A DNA stretch of 64,000 nt from Pseudomonas sp. SCB32 (GCF_009189165.1 NZ_CP045118.1:3968001-4032000), one strand, 5' to 3'. Counted from the first letter of the stretch, positions 37,990 to 46,562 are shown. Made by a program: numbers and translations. Notes: generated by a model from the sequence alone, not told the origin.

Positions 37990-39138
37990 TCACAACCGCA
38001 TCTGCTTGGCGATGATCTCGTTCATGATCTCCCGCGTGCCGCCGCCGATGGAAAGGATGCGGTTGTCACGGTACAACCGTTCGACGAGGCTCTCGCGCAT
38101 GTAGCCCATGCCGCCCAGCACCTGCACCGCGTCGTAGGTCACCCGGTCGGCGACATCCGTGGCGAAGTTCTTGGCCATGGAGATTTCCTTGATCACGCTC
38201 TTGCCGACGGCCATCTTCGCCGCCTGGCGGTAGGTGAACTCGCGGGAGACCTCCACCTGCGTAGCCATCTCCGCCAGCCGGTGCTTGAGCACCTGGAACT
38301 TGCCGACAGGCTTGCCGAACGCCTCGCGCTCGCGGCTCCAGGCCAGCGCCTCGTCCAGCGCCAGCTGCGCGGTCATGTTGGCCATGATCGCCAGGGCCAG
38401 GCGCTCGCTCTGGAAGTTCGCCATGATGCAGGCGAAGCCCATGTTCTCCGCGCCAATGAGATTCTCCACCGGCACCTTGCAGTCGTCGAAGAACAGCTCG
38501 GCTGTGTCGGACGCCCACCAGCCCATCTTCTTCAGCTTGCGGCTGACGGTGAAGCCGGGCGTGCCCTTCTCCACCAGCAGCAGGCTGACACCACCGAAGC
38601 CATCGCCGCCGGTGCGCACGGCCACCGTGTAGTAGTCGGCACGCACGCCGCTGGTGATGAAGGTCTTGCTGCCACTCACGCGGTAGTAGTCGCCGTCGCG
38701 CACCGCGCGGGTCTTCAGGCTGGCGACGTCGGAGCCGCCGGAAGGCTCGGTAACCGCCAGCGCCATGATCTTCTCGCCGGCCAGCACCTGCGGCGCAATG
38801 CGCTCGCGCAGCTCCGGACGGCCCCACTTGATCAGCGGCGGCAGGCCGATATCCAGTGAGCCCAACCCCGCTACCAGGCCGCCGGAGCCGCAGCGCATCA
38901 GCTCTTCGCTGGCCGCCACCTTGGCGAACAGGTCGCCCTCGTGGCTGCCGCCCAGCGCCTCCGGATAGCCGATGCCGAGGATGCCGGCCTCGCCCGCCTT
39001 GCGGTACAGCTCGCGGGGAAACTCCTCGGCCTCTTCCCAGTCGGCGACGTGGGGCAGGATTTCACGCTCGACGAAGCGCCGCACGCTGTCACGGACCAGG
39101 CGGTGGCTGTCATCGAAGTACTCGGTGAACATGGACAT
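37990..39138 (-). CDS. Acyl-CoA dehydrogenase
   Basis: FAD enzyme of 382 residues that introduces a double bond in an acyl-CoA. Family signatures are AVTEPSGGSDVASLKT (signature 1) and QVLGGMGYMRESLVERLYRDNRI near the C-terminus, and the likely catalytic region is GGTREIMNEIIAKQM. Start 39138 (MSM; the second Met is an alternative). It stands alone on this strand. A palindromic site ACCGAGCGCTTGCTTGGT lies in its upstream region and resembles operators of TetR regulators for acyl-CoA genes. Chain specificity is unknown; position fits PA1535. Confidence 0.88.
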   Translation of the reverse strand: MSMFTEYFDDSHRLVRDSVRRFVEREILPHVADWEEAEEFPRELYRKAGEAGILGIGYPEALGGSHEGDLFAKVAASEELMRCGSGGLVAGLGSLDIGLPPLIKWGRPELRERIAPQVLAGEKIMALAVTEPSGGSDVASLKTRAVRDGDYYRVSGSKTFITSGVRADYYTVAVRTGGDGFGGVSLLLVEKGTPGFTVSRKLKKMGWWASDTAELFFDDCKVPVENLIGAENMGFACIMANFQSERLALAIMANMTAQLALDEALAWSREREAFGKPVGKFQVLKHRLAEMATQVEVSREFTYRQAAKMAVGKSVIKEISMAKNFATDVADRVTYDAVQVLGGMGYMRESLVERLYRDNRILSIGGGTREIMNEIIAKQMRL

Positions 39139-39170
39139 GGCAAGGCTCCAGGCGATTTCCCTGAAAACTT

Positions 39171-39188
39171 ACCGAGCGCTTGCTTGGT
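39171..39188. promoter_or_regulatory. Palindromic operator candidate upstream of the acyl-CoA dehydrogenase gene
   Basis: ACCGAGCGCTTGCTTGGT has the symmetric pattern ACC-N-AGC-N4-GCT-N-GGT, 33 bases before the gene start. Such sites are typical for TetR-type regulators of fatty acid degradation. No TetR gene is adjacent. Confidence 0.5.
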
Positions 39189-39214
39189 TTTCAAGGCGAG
39201 ACATCCGCCATCGG

Positions 39215-40183
39215 CTAGGACAGATGCGCCGATCCGAACCGCTCGCGGTACGCCGAAGGCGCCACGCCCGTTGCACCACGGAAGGCGTTGCGGAAGCTTT
39301 CCACAGTGCGGAAGCCGCATTGTTCGGCGATCCGCTCGACGCTGTCGGCGCTGCTTTCCAGCAGCTCGCGGGCACGAAGCATGCGCTCGTGCTGCAGCCA
39401 GGCCTTGGGCGTCATGCCAGTGGCTTCGCTGAAGCGGCGCAGGAAGGTGCGCTCGCTCATCGCCACGCGACCAGCCAGCTCGCCCACGGAAATGGACCGA
39501 TCCAGACGTTGCCGGGCCCAGTCCAGCAGTCCGGCGAGGTCATGCCGGGGCGCCTTCGCCGCCGGCGCGGGGATGAACTGCGCCTGGCCGCCAGCACGCT
39601 GCGGCGACATCACCAGGCGGCGGGCGACGGTATTGGCAACCTGCGCGCCGAAGTCCCGCGCCACCAGGTGCAGACAGGCATCGATGCCCGCCGCGCTGCC
39701 GGCGGAGGTGATCAGTTTTCCGGCATCCACGTAGAGCACCTGCGGATCGACTTCAATGGTGGGGAAACGCGCCGCCAGTTCATCGGCGTAGCGCCAGTGC
39801 GTGGTTGCCCGCTGGCCGTCCAGCAGCCCGGTGCCAGCCAGGACGAAGACGCCCGAACAGATCGACAGCAGCCGTGCGCCTTCGTCGTGGGCTTTGCGCA
39901 GCACCTGCACCAGTTCGGCGGACGGCGCCTCGGCGCGGTCCCGCCAGCCCGGCACTATGATGGTGCCCGCGGTGTCCAGCGCTTCCAACCCGCCATCGGC
40001 CAGCACCCGGATGCCACCCAGCGCACGCATTGGCCCCGCATCGACGGCGACAATGCGCTGGCGATACCAGGGGAAGTCGAACTCGGGCCGTGGCAGGCCG
40101 AAGATCTCCACGGCGATGCCGAATTCGAAGGTGCACAGGCCGTCGTAGGCGAGGACGGCGACGTCCAGGGGATCACGCTGCAT
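39215..40183 (-). CDS. ftrA: GlxA/FtrA-type AraC transcriptional regulator with DJ-1/PfpI domain
   Basis: Regulator of 322 residues: an N-terminal DJ-1/PfpI-like domain (about residues 5-175, with LLSICSGVFVLAGTGLLDG containing the elbow cysteine) and a C-terminal AraC DNA-binding domain (SVGELAGRVAMSERTFLRRFSEATG ... IAEQCGFRTVESFRNAFRGATG). The start MQRDPL at 40183 gives the usual length; the frame runs to 40735 without similarity. It is divergent from a rhodanese gene, the common neighbour of ftrA, which it probably controls. Confidence 0.85.
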   Translation of the reverse strand: MQRDPLDVAVLAYDGLCTFEFGIAVEIFGLPRPEFDFPWYRQRIVAVDAGPMRALGGIRVLADGGLEALDTAGTIIVPGWRDRAEAPSAELVQVLRKAHDEGARLLSICSGVFVLAGTGLLDGQRATTHWRYADELAARFPTIEVDPQVLYVDAGKLITSAGSAAGIDACLHLVARDFGAQVANTVARRLVMSPQRAGGQAQFIPAPAAKAPRHDLAGLLDWARQRLDRSISVGELAGRVAMSERTFLRRFSEATGMTPKAWLQHERMLRARELLESSADSVERIAEQCGFRTVESFRNAFRGATGVAPSAYRERFGSAHLS

Positions 40184-40276
40184 TTGGCGGAAAACTTCCG
40201 ATAACTGTCCAAGCCGCCACTGTAGCCGGCTTCGGCGGCCACATACAGTGGCGCCATCTTCCACAGGAGCCTTGCC

Positions 40277-40720
40277 ATGCCCAGCCTCGTCAGCCAGTTC
40301 CCCGCCGCCCTGCCCGCCGACGCCCTCGCCCACTTCAGCCGCCGCCTGGCCTTCGAGACCGACTGTTCGGACGTGAACGACGCCCTGCAGAACGGCGAGC
40401 AGGATTTCATCCTGCTCGATGTGCGCGGCCCCGCCGCCTACGCCCATGGGCACGTACCCGGCGCGCTGAACCTGCCGACGCGGGAAATCGATGCGCGGCG
40501 CATGGCGCAGTTTCCGCCGGGCACGCTGTTCGTCGTCTACTGCGCCGGGCCGCACTGCAACGGCGTACACCGCGCCGCCGCGAAGCTCGCCGCGCTGGGG
40601 CTGCCGGTAAAGGAGATGATCGGTGGCATGACCGGTTGGCTGGACGAGGGCCTGGCGCTGGTCGGCGCTGAGGGCGATTCGATTCGCGCAGGTGGCGAAG
40701 GTATCGCCTGTGCCTGCTGA
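40277..40720 (+). CDS. Rhodanese-like domain protein
   Basis: Single-domain sulfurtransferase-like protein of 147 residues. It has the rhodanese core ILLDVRGPAAYAHGHVPGALNLP and an active-site loop FVVYCAGPHCNGVHRAA with the cysteine of CAGPHC as likely persulfide carrier. Divergent from ftrA (93 bases between starts), the usual pairing. ATG 40277 has AGGAG upstream. Role in sulfur or stress metabolism inferred from the family. Confidence 0.85.
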   Translation: MPSLVSQFPAALPADALAHFSRRLAFETDCSDVNDALQNGEQDFILLDVRGPAAYAHGHVPGALNLPTREIDARRMAQFPPGTLFVVYCAGPHCNGVHRAAAKLAALGLPVKEMIGGMTGWLDEGLALVGAEGDSIRAGGEGIACAC

Positions 40721-40730
40721 GCCCTGACGC

Positions 40731-40759
40731 AACAAGGCCGGAATATTTCCGGCCTTGTT
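40731..40759. terminator. Bidirectional terminator between the rhodanese gene and recR
   Basis: AACAAGGCCGGAA, loop TAT, TTCCGGCCTTGTT: a perfect 13-bp stem with A- and T-rich flanks, able to end both convergent transcripts. Confidence 0.9.
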
Positions 40760-40792
40760 CGAATCGGTGTCAGTCGCGCGGATGCTGACGGA

Positions 40793-41392
40793 TCAGCCGC
40801 CGATCGGCCGCCGTCCCGCCAGGGCATGGGCCAGGGTACCGCCATCGACCAGCTCCAGCTCGCCACCCAGCGGTACGCCGTGGGCGATGCGCGACAGCAC
40901 CAGGCTGCTGCCGCCCAGAAGCTGGGCGATATAGTGGGCGGTCGCCTCGCCTTCCACCGTGGGGTTGGTGGCGAGGATGATCTCGCTGAAGTTGCCGGCC
41001 TTGATCCGCGCTTCCAGTTCAGGAATGCCGATGGCGTCCGGGCCGAGGCCATCCAGGGGCGACAGGTGCCCCTTGAGCACGAAATAGCGCCCGCGATAGC
41101 CGGTTTGCTCGACGGCGAATACGTCCAGCGGGCCTTCCACCACGCACAGCAGACTATCGTCGCGGCGCGGGTCGGAACACTGCGGGCAGAAATCGTCTTC
41201 GGACAGGGTGCGGCACTGCTTGCAGTGGCCGACGCCCTCCATCGCCTGGGTAAGCGCCTGGGCCAGACGCAGGCCGCCGCTACGGTCGCGCTCCAGCAGC
41301 TGCAGCGCCATGCGCTGGGCACTCTTCTGCCCCACTCCGGGCAGGATGCGCAGGGCGTCGATCAGTTGGCGGATCAGCGGGCTGAAGCTCAT
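40793..41392 (-). CDS. recR: Recombination protein RecR
   Basis: DNA-binding protein of 199 residues in RecFOR recombinational repair. N-terminal helix-hairpin-helix ([20 protein letters not shown]), zinc finger [16 protein letters not shown] and a Toprim domain ([17 protein letters not shown] ... [14 protein letters not shown]) are visible. Third in the conserved dnaX-ybaB-recR order, though here the gap to ybaB is 248 bases. Confidence 0.95.
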   Translation of the reverse strand: MSFSPLIRQLIDALRILPGVGQKSAQRMALQLLERDRSGGLRLAQALTQAMEGVGHCKQCRTLSEDDFCPQCSDPRRDDSLLCVVEGPLDVFAVEQTGYRGRYFVLKGHLSPLDGLGPDAIGIPELEARIKAGNFSEIILATNPTVEGEATAHYIAQLLGGSSLVLSRIAHGVPLGGELELVDGGTLAHALAGRRPIGG

Positions 41393-41541
41393 GGGGCGGT
41401 CTCGGTTTCGGGAGAATTTGAACGAAGGAACGCGCAGTTACCGCTCGCATACCTGGTCAGCCGGAAGGCGAGTGCGTTCGCTTTTAGAAAACAGGAAAAG
41501 AAGAAGTCCGGCAACGGGCCGCTCAGGCACAAGCAGGGCAA

Positions 41542-41613
41542 GGCGCCGGCGGGTGAGGATCCGGAGTGTGCTACAGCACATGCGGATTCCGAACCCGACG
41601 GCAACGCCGCCAT
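41542..41613. repeat. Long imperfect inverted repeat between ybaB and recR
   Basis: The left half GGCGCCGGCGGGT...GGATCCGGAGTGTGCT pairs imperfectly with the right half AGCACATGCGGATTCC...ACCCGACGGCAACGCC. It would fold into a hairpin of about 70 nucleotides. No coding frame fits. Probably a dispersed repeat element inserted in the dnaX-ybaB-recR unit. Confidence 0.5.
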
Positions 41614-41640
41614 GCGCCGGGCATGGCGGCACGATCAAAC

Positions 41641-41967
41641 TCAGAAGGGCATCTTGAAGCCGGGCGGGAGCTGCATGCCGGCGGTCATGCCGGACATCTT
41701 CTCCTGATTGTTCTGCTCGATCTTGCGCACGGCGTCGTTCACCGCGGCGGCGATCAGGTCCTCGAGGATTTCCTTGTCTTCCTGCATCAGACTGTCATCC
41801 AGCGAAACGCGCTTGACGTCATGGCGACCGGTCATCACCACGCTCACCAGGCCGGCGCCGGACTGGCCGGTCACTTCGGCGTTGGCCAGCTCTTCCTGCA
41901 TCTTCTGCATCTTTTCCTGCATCTGCTGGGCCTGCTTCATCAGGCCGGCCATGCCACCTTTCATCAT
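41641..41967 (-). CDS. ybaB: YbaB/EbfC nucleoid-associated protein
   Basis: DNA-binding protein of 108 residues: a charged helix rich in Met, Gln and Lys ([18 protein letters not shown]), then [26 protein letters not shown], typical of EbfC. Binds DNA as a dimer in the nucleoid. It lies 39 bases after dnaX on the same strand, the usual place. Confidence 0.93.
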   Translation of the reverse strand: MMKGGMAGLMKQAQQMQEKMQKMQEELANAEVTGQSGAGLVSVVMTGRHDVKRVSLDDSLMQEDKEILEDLIAAAVNDAVRKIEQNNQEKMSGMTAGMQLPPGFKMPF

Positions 41968-42006
41968 GTCGAGTTCCTCGATTCGTTCAGTCGTCAGCGC
42001 AGGCGG

Positions 42007-44163
42007 TCAAGCCTTTGCTTCCAGGGGTTCGATAGTACCGTCGCGGACGACCGCGGCGAACTGTTGTTTCATCTGCAGCACGTAGGGGTCGGCGGCAATC
42101 GACGCCTCGGCCTGGCGCTGACGCTCGGCGCGCTTGCGCGCGGCGGCCTGGGCCGGGGTTTCCTGCTCGGGCTTCTGCAGGCTCACCTGCAGGGTCAGAG
42201 TGCGGCCGTGGAACTGGTTCAGCGCATCGTTCAGGCGACGCTGCTGGTTGGGGTTGAACAGCGCGCTCTGCCCCGGGTCCAGGTGCAGGTGCCAGTTGTC
42301 ACCGTCCACCGCCACCAGGGTGCAGTTGGCACCGATGCTGGCGGTCAGTCCGGCCAGGCCCAGGCGCGGGAACAGGTCCAGCCACTCGGCGGCAAGGCCT
42401 GTGGCGGGCATGGCGGCGGGTTCGGGCTCCGGCTCGGCCTGCTCCTGCGGCGCCTCGTTCTCGAGATAGCCGTAGGACTCCATGTCGACTTCGTAGTAGT
42501 CCTCGGCGGGCGGCGGCTCTTCGTCGCGGTCGTCGTCCTCGACAGGTGCCTCGGCAACGACTGGGGCCGGCGTTGGAGCTGCGGCTTGCACCGGAGCAGG
42601 CGCAGCCGCTACCGGTGCAGGTGCAGGTGCAGGTGCAGGTGCAGGTGCAGGTGCAGCAGGCTCGACCGGTGCGGGAGCGGCAGCAACCGGTGCGGCGGGC
42701 TCGTCCCACGGCAGGTCGACTGGCGCCTCGGCAACGGGCGCTTCCGGTTCGGCGACTGGCGCAGCAGGTTCGGCTTCGATGGCCACTTCCGGCACTGGTT
42801 CGACCGAAGCGGGAGTCGCTTCGACCACCGGCGCAGCAGCAACAACAGGCTCAGCCACCACAACCGGAGCCGGAGCCGGAGCCGCCTGAAGCTGTGGCGC
42901 AGCAACGGCCTGCGCGACCTCAGCTGCGTGGGCTACGGGCGCAGGCGCTGCAGTCGGCGGGGCAATGGATGCAACCGGCACCGCAACGGCGGCGCCGGCC
43001 ACTGGGTTCAGGTTGGAATCAGCCGTGGCCTTGCTGATCCCCAGGTCCTTTAGTGGTGACCTGGGTGCGCCCTCGGCATCGGCCGGGCGGAAGGCCAGCA
43101 TGCGCAGCAGCACCATCTCGAAGCCGCCACGGGGATCGGGCGCCAGCGGCAGGTCGCGACGGCCGATCAGGCCCATCTGGTAATAGAACTGCACGTCCTC
43201 GGCGGGCAATGCCTGGGCCAGCGCCAGCACACGGTCGCGGTCGCCCTGGCCGTTATCCACGGCCTCGGGCAGCGCCTGGGCGATAGCCACGCGGTGCAGC
43301 ACGTTGAGCATTTCCGCCAGCACACCGCTCCAGTCAGGGCCTTGCTCGGCCAGGTGGCGCACTGCCTCGAGCAGCGCCCGGGCGTCGCCTTCCAGCAGCG
43401 CATGGAGCACGCCGTAGACCTGGCCGTGATCGAGGGTGCCGAGCATGGCGCGCACATCAGCGGCCAGCACCTTGCCCTCGCCGAAGGCGATGGCCTGGTC
43501 GGTAAGGCTCATGGCGTCGCGCATGGAGCCGTCGGCGGCACGGCCGAGCAGCCACAGGGCGTCTTCCTCGAAGGGCACGTTCTCGGCGCCCAGTACGTGG
43601 GTCAGGTGCTCCACCACCCGCTCCGGCGGCATGTTCTTCAGGGAGAACTGCAGGCAGCGCGAGAGGATGGTGACCGGCAGCTTCTGCGGGTCGGTGGTGG
43701 CGAGCAGGAACTTCACATGGGGCGGCGGCTCCTCCAGGGTCTTCAACAGGGCGTTGAAGCTGTGGCTGGAGAGCATGTGCACTTCGTCGATCAGGTAGAC
43801 CTTGTAGCGCCCACGGGTCGGCGAGTACTGCACATTGTCGAGCAGTTCGCGGGTGTCCTCGACCTTGGTGCGGCTGGCGGCGTCGACTTCGATCAGGTCG
43901 ACGAAACGACCTTCATCGATCTCGCGGCAGACCGAACACTGCCCGCACGGAGTGGAGCTGACGCCGGTCTCGCAGTTCAGGCACTTGGCCAGGATGCGCG
44001 CGATAGTGGTCTTGCCCACGCCACGGGTTCCGGTGAAAAGGTAGGCGTGGTGCAGGCGCTGGTTGTCCAGCGCGTTGATCAGGGCCTTGAGCACATGGGT
44101 CTGGCCGACCATTTCGCGGAACGAACGCGGACGCCATTTGCGGGCAAGAACCTGATAACTCAT
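42007..44163 (-). CDS. dnaX: DNA polymerase III subunit tau/gamma
   Basis: Clamp-loader ATPase of 718 residues. N-terminal AAA+ domain with Walker A GTRGVGKTT, a zinc finger CLNCETGVSSTPCGQCSVC and DEVHMLSSHSFNALLKTLEEPP. Residues from about 395 to 590 are a low-complexity linker rich in Ala, Pro, Val and Glu, including seven copies of the hexamer TGCACC read as Ala-Pro repeats. The C-terminal domain binds the polymerase and helicase. I see no A-rich slippery heptamer like the one that makes gamma in E. coli, so perhaps only tau is made. It is longer than the roughly 680 residues I recall for P. aeruginosa. Confidence 0.95.
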   Translation of the reverse strand: MSYQVLARKWRPRSFREMVGQTHVLKALINALDNQRLHHAYLFTGTRGVGKTTIARILAKCLNCETGVSSTPCGQCSVCREIDEGRFVDLIEVDAASRTKVEDTRELLDNVQYSPTRGRYKVYLIDEVHMLSSHSFNALLKTLEEPPPHVKFLLATTDPQKLPVTILSRCLQFSLKNMPPERVVEHLTHVLGAENVPFEEDALWLLGRAADGSMRDAMSLTDQAIAFGEGKVLAADVRAMLGTLDHGQVYGVLHALLEGDARALLEAVRHLAEQGPDWSGVLAEMLNVLHRVAIAQALPEAVDNGQGDRDRVLALAQALPAEDVQFYYQMGLIGRRDLPLAPDPRGGFEMVLLRMLAFRPADAEGAPRSPLKDLGISKATADSNLNPVAGAAVAVPVASIAPPTAAPAPVAHAAEVAQAVAAPQLQAAPAPAPVVVAEPVVAAAPVVEATPASVEPVPEVAIEAEPAAPVAEPEAPVAEAPVDLPWDEPAAPVAAAPAPVEPAAPAPAPAPAPAPAPVAAAPAPVQAAAPTPAPVVAEAPVEDDDRDEEPPPAEDYYEVDMESYGYLENEAPQEQAEPEPEPAAMPATGLAAEWLDLFPRLGLAGLTASIGANCTLVAVDGDNWHLHLDPGQSALFNPNQQRRLNDALNQFHGRTLTLQVSLQKPEQETPAQAAARKRAERQRQAEASIAADPYVLQMKQQFAAVVRDGTIEPLEAKA
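42614..42655. repeat. Hexanucleotide tandem repeat inside dnaX
   Basis: Seven perfect copies of GGTGCA (plus strand) encoding Ala-Pro repeats in the DnaX linker. In-frame copy-number changes would lengthen or shorten the linker by two residues each. Confidence 0.92.
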
Positions 44164-44316
44164 TGATATCCATCGCGACAGGTGAGCAGAAGTGGGCTAA
44201 TCCTAGCGAAGCGGACCGTAAATTGCACTCGATGTCCGTTCTGGCCTTTGGTACATCTTGGCAAGGCCCGACCCGTACAGGCATTGTGTCGCCACTACGC
44301 CGCCATCGGAGTCTTG

Positions 44317-45039
44317 ATGCGCCTGCTCGCCATCGTCCTGCTGTTCAGCTCTGCCGTCGCCCTTGGCGAGGAGCGCCCCCTGCGCTTCTCGGTGGTCGAC
44401 AGCTGGGCGATGCCCCTGGCGCGAATCGAAGACGGCAAGCTGACCGGCGGTATTCTCTTCGAGCTGTTCACCGAGACTGCCCGCCAGGTCCATCGGGCAC
44501 CCTACTTCCACATCCTGCCCCGCGCCCGCGTGGAACAGGCGCTGCTCAGCCACCAGGTGGACGTGCGTTGCTATGTCGCGCCGGCCTGGACCGAGCACGA
44601 CTTCCATGATTACCGCTGGAGCGTGCCACTGATGACGCAGCGCGACCTGCTGGTCAGCCGCGCCGGCCTCAAGGGTGATCTGCAGAGCCTTTCCGGGCAG
44701 GCCATCGGCACCGTGCTTGGGTACCACTACCCGCGCCTGCAGCCGCTGCTGGAGAGCGGCCGGGCAACCCGCGACGAAGCGCGCAACCAGGAACTGGTAC
44801 TGAAGAAATTGCAGATCGGTCGTTATCAGTACGCGATCAGCAGCGAAATCGCACTGGACTGGTTCAACCGCTCGCAACCGCAAGGCCAGCGCCTGACGCC
44901 CGCCAGCATCATCGAGGAAACCCCACTCTCGTGCATGGTGCTGGACAGCCCGGAAGCACCCGCCGACGAGATTCTTTCGGCCCTGGCGGCGCTGAAGACT
45001 TCTGGAGAGATCGAGCGAATCCTCAGCCACTATCGTTGA
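44317..45039 (+). CDS. Periplasmic solute-binding protein (family 3-like), orphan
   Basis: Secreted protein of 240 residues: signal peptide MRLLAIVLLFSSAVALGEE, then a type-II periplasmic binding fold (LRFSVVDSWAMPLARIEDGKLTGGILFELFTETARQ). It resembles amino-acid-type binding proteins, but no ABC permease or ATPase genes are near, as often seen for sensor-like or stand-alone members. ATG 44317; the frame is open to 44182. Divergent from dnaX and convergent with ffs. Ligand unknown. Confidence 0.75.
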   Translation: MRLLAIVLLFSSAVALGEERPLRFSVVDSWAMPLARIEDGKLTGGILFELFTETARQVHRAPYFHILPRARVEQALLSHQVDVRCYVAPAWTEHDFHDYRWSVPLMTQRDLLVSRAGLKGDLQSLSGQAIGTVLGYHYPRLQPLLESGRATRDEARNQELVLKKLQIGRYQYAISSEIALDWFNRSQPQGQRLTPASIIEETPLSCMVLDSPEAPADEILSALAALKTSGEIERILSHYR

Positions 45040-45142
45040 GGTGACGGTCCGCTGAGGTAATGAGGCGCTGACAGGATGTGGCCTGGGCGAAGGCCGGTGC
45101 TCGACGCCCGGAACGGCGGAGCGATTTTCCTGGCCCTGAAAT

Positions 45143-45255
45143 GGAGGCGGCCCCGCCAGCCACACCCCGGCACACAATGTCCCCGCCTTGGCTGCTTCCT
45201 TCCGGACCTGACCAGGTAAGCGAGTAATCGTTGCGGGGGGACCGACAGGGCCACC
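45143..45255 (-). ncRNA. ffs: Signal recognition particle 4.5S RNA
   Basis: On the minus strand the segment holds the invariant apical core GGTCAGGTCCGGAAGGAAGC followed by AGCCAAGGC, and the ends GGTGGCCC and GGGCCGCC pair to close the hairpin. Length is about 113 nucleotides, as in E. coli. The RNA binds Ffh and targets membrane proteins to the Sec machinery. The exact ends are set by pairing and could shift by a few bases; a 5' leader is probably removed by RNase P. Confidence 0.95.
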
Positions 45256-45288
45256 ATTGCAAGTCTCGCCAGATCGGCGAGCCGCGCC

Positions 45289-45316
45289 ATTGTAGCGGCT
45301 TGTTCGCAAGTTACAA
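45289..45316 (-). promoter_or_regulatory. Sigma-70 promoter of ffs
   Basis: Minus strand TTGTAA (45316-45311), 16 bases, TACAAT (45294-45289). Predicted transcription start near 45282, giving a leader of about 27 bases before the mature RNA. Confidence 0.65.
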
Positions 45317-45478
45317 GCACTTCAAGCACTTAGGTGCGTCCTCCAGGCAATTCCTGATGCGATTCACGAATCGACGCAATAAGTCGGAGAATTGCCCTAC
45401 AAAAATCTGCACCAGCGCCGAAGCTTGGGGAACGGCGCGCCCTTTCGTGGCGGCCATCACCGAGCGAGGAATGCCGAC

Positions 45479-45844
45479 ATGCCGATTGCCCTGCGATCCA
45501 CCACCCTGCTGGCCATGCTGTTCAGCAGCCAACTCATGGCCGCAGGCGCGGTGGTCCAGTTCGGTGGCGCCGTTGTCGAAGACGGTTGCCAAGTCCAGCT
45601 GAGGGACGCGACCGCCAGCAGCGCCCAGGTAAAGGTGCGCCAATGCAGCCAGGCGATGCTTCTGCAGTTGAACGAGCCACGGAGCGCACTGCCCAGCAAA
45701 CACTACCAACTGACAGACACGAAAGGGCGAGCGCTGGGCCCGGCGGTCACGGCCACCGGCGGTACCGATAGCGTCATTCGTACCATGACGACAGGCGCAG
45801 CCGGCACGGAGCGCAATGTGGTACTGGTGGCCGAGTACCTGTAA
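45479..45844 (+). CDS. Small secreted protein, fimbrial-subunit-like
   Basis: Protein of 121 residues with signal peptide MPIALRSTTLLAMLFSSQLMA. The mature start AGAVVQFGGAVVEDGCQVQL resembles the opening strand of type 1 pilin domains (glycine-rich strand then a first Cys), and a second cysteine (RQCSQAM) could form the domain's disulfide. It is shorter than normal pilins, and no chaperone or usher genes are near. Probably an orphan periplasmic or surface protein. Start chosen for the signal peptide; the frame is open to 45392. Confidence 0.55.
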   Translation: MPIALRSTTLLAMLFSSQLMAAGAVVQFGGAVVEDGCQVQLRDATASSAQVKVRQCSQAMLLQLNEPRSALPSKHYQLTDTKGRALGPAVTATGGTDSVIRTMTTGAAGTERNVVLVAEYL

Positions 45845-45850
45845 CGGACG

Positions 45851-46228
45851 TTACTGCGCCTGAATCAACCCTTCGGGCCGGGGCTGGGTGGAAACTTCCA
45901 GGTTCGGCCCGATGAACAAGTCCATCTTGCTGTAGCCCGGACGGGTGCTGAAAGTGGAGTAGCGTTCCGCACCCTGGTGGAACTGGAAGGCCACGCGGTA
46001 CTCGCCGGAGCGCCACAGACGCAGCGGGAACGCACGCGCTTCGCCGGGCTTGATCTCGCCAGCGAGAGTTTCCTCACCGTTTTCCTTGAAGCTGTAGCTC
46101 ATCGACACCCCGCCCTGCCCTTCGTAATGCAGGACGATCTGCGGGCGCTCGGTCCAGGCCACGTAGGCCCCGAACAGCAGCACCAGTGCCGCCACACCGA
46201 GCAGGCGCTGCTTTCTTGCCTTGTCCAT
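45851..46228 (-). CDS. Membrane-anchored hypothetical protein
   Basis: Protein of 125 residues with a single N-terminal membrane segment (LLGVAALVLLFGAYVAW, residues 9-25), then a periplasmic beta-rich part (IVLHYEGQGGVSMSYSFKENGEETLAGEI ... ARAFPLRLWRSGEYRVAFQF). No family recognised. It follows the HU-like gene on the same strand after a hairpin, and its stop faces the stop of the fimbrial-like gene six bases away. Confidence 0.65.
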   Translation of the reverse strand: MDKARKQRLLGVAALVLLFGAYVAWTERPQIVLHYEGQGGVSMSYSFKENGEETLAGEIKPGEARAFPLRLWRSGEYRVAFQFHQGAERYSTFSTRPGYSKMDLFIGPNLEVSTQPRPEGLIQAQ

Positions 46229-46249
46229 CTCGCTCTCCGTAAACAGACA

Positions 46250-46276
46250 GCCCGCCCCGTTTTGCGCGGGGCGGGC
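46250..46276 (-). terminator. Hairpin after the HU-like gene
   Basis: GCCCGCCCC, nine-base loop, GGGGCGGGC: a 9-bp stem right after the HU-like gene on the minus strand, with little T-run. Confidence 0.6.
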
Positions 46277-46283
46277 CTGCCGG

Positions 46284-46562
46284 TCAGTTCAGGCTGTCGA
46301 CCAGCGCCTTGGCGGGCACCAGGCGAACCGACTTCTTCGCGGCGATCTGGATGGCCTTGCCGGTCTGCGGGTTGCGGCCGGCACGGGCAGCGCGCTCGCT
46401 GACCTTGAGCTTGCCGATACCCGGCAGGGTCAGTTCGCCGTCGTTCTCCAGGGAGTCCTGGGCGATCTGCGCCAGCTGCTCGAACACGCCGCGCACGGCG
46501 GCCTGGGTCAGGTCGAGGGATTCGGCGATGTCGCGAACCAGTTGGTCCTTGGTCATGGGCAT
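46284..46562 (-). CDS. HU family DNA-binding protein
   Basis: Histone-like protein of 92 residues: helices KDQLVRDIAESLDLTQAAVRGVFEQLAQIA, then the beta-arm region LPGIGKLKVSERAARAGRNPQTGKAIQIAAKKSVRLVPAKALVDSLN with the RNPQTG tip typical of HU/IHF. It differs from the main HupA/HupB by an N-terminal MPMTK and a basic arm rich in Ala and Arg, so it is an accessory HU paralogue. AGGAGA lies before the ATG at 46562. It follows ligA with a 52-base gap on the same strand. Confidence 0.87.
   Translation of the reverse strand: MPMTKDQLVRDIAESLDLTQAAVRGVFEQLAQIAQDSLENDGELTLPGIGKLKVSERAARAGRNPQTGKAIQIAAKKSVRLVPAKALVDSLN

Noticed and set aside
42614..42655. Tandem repeat considered as a possible CRISPR-like array
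   Set aside because: Units are six bases without spacers and lie in frame inside dnaX.
41566..43053. Plus-strand frame of 495 codons opposite ybaB and dnaX
   Set aside because: Shadow frame; its Arg/Gly-rich repeats are the reverse reading of the dnaX Ala-Pro linker.
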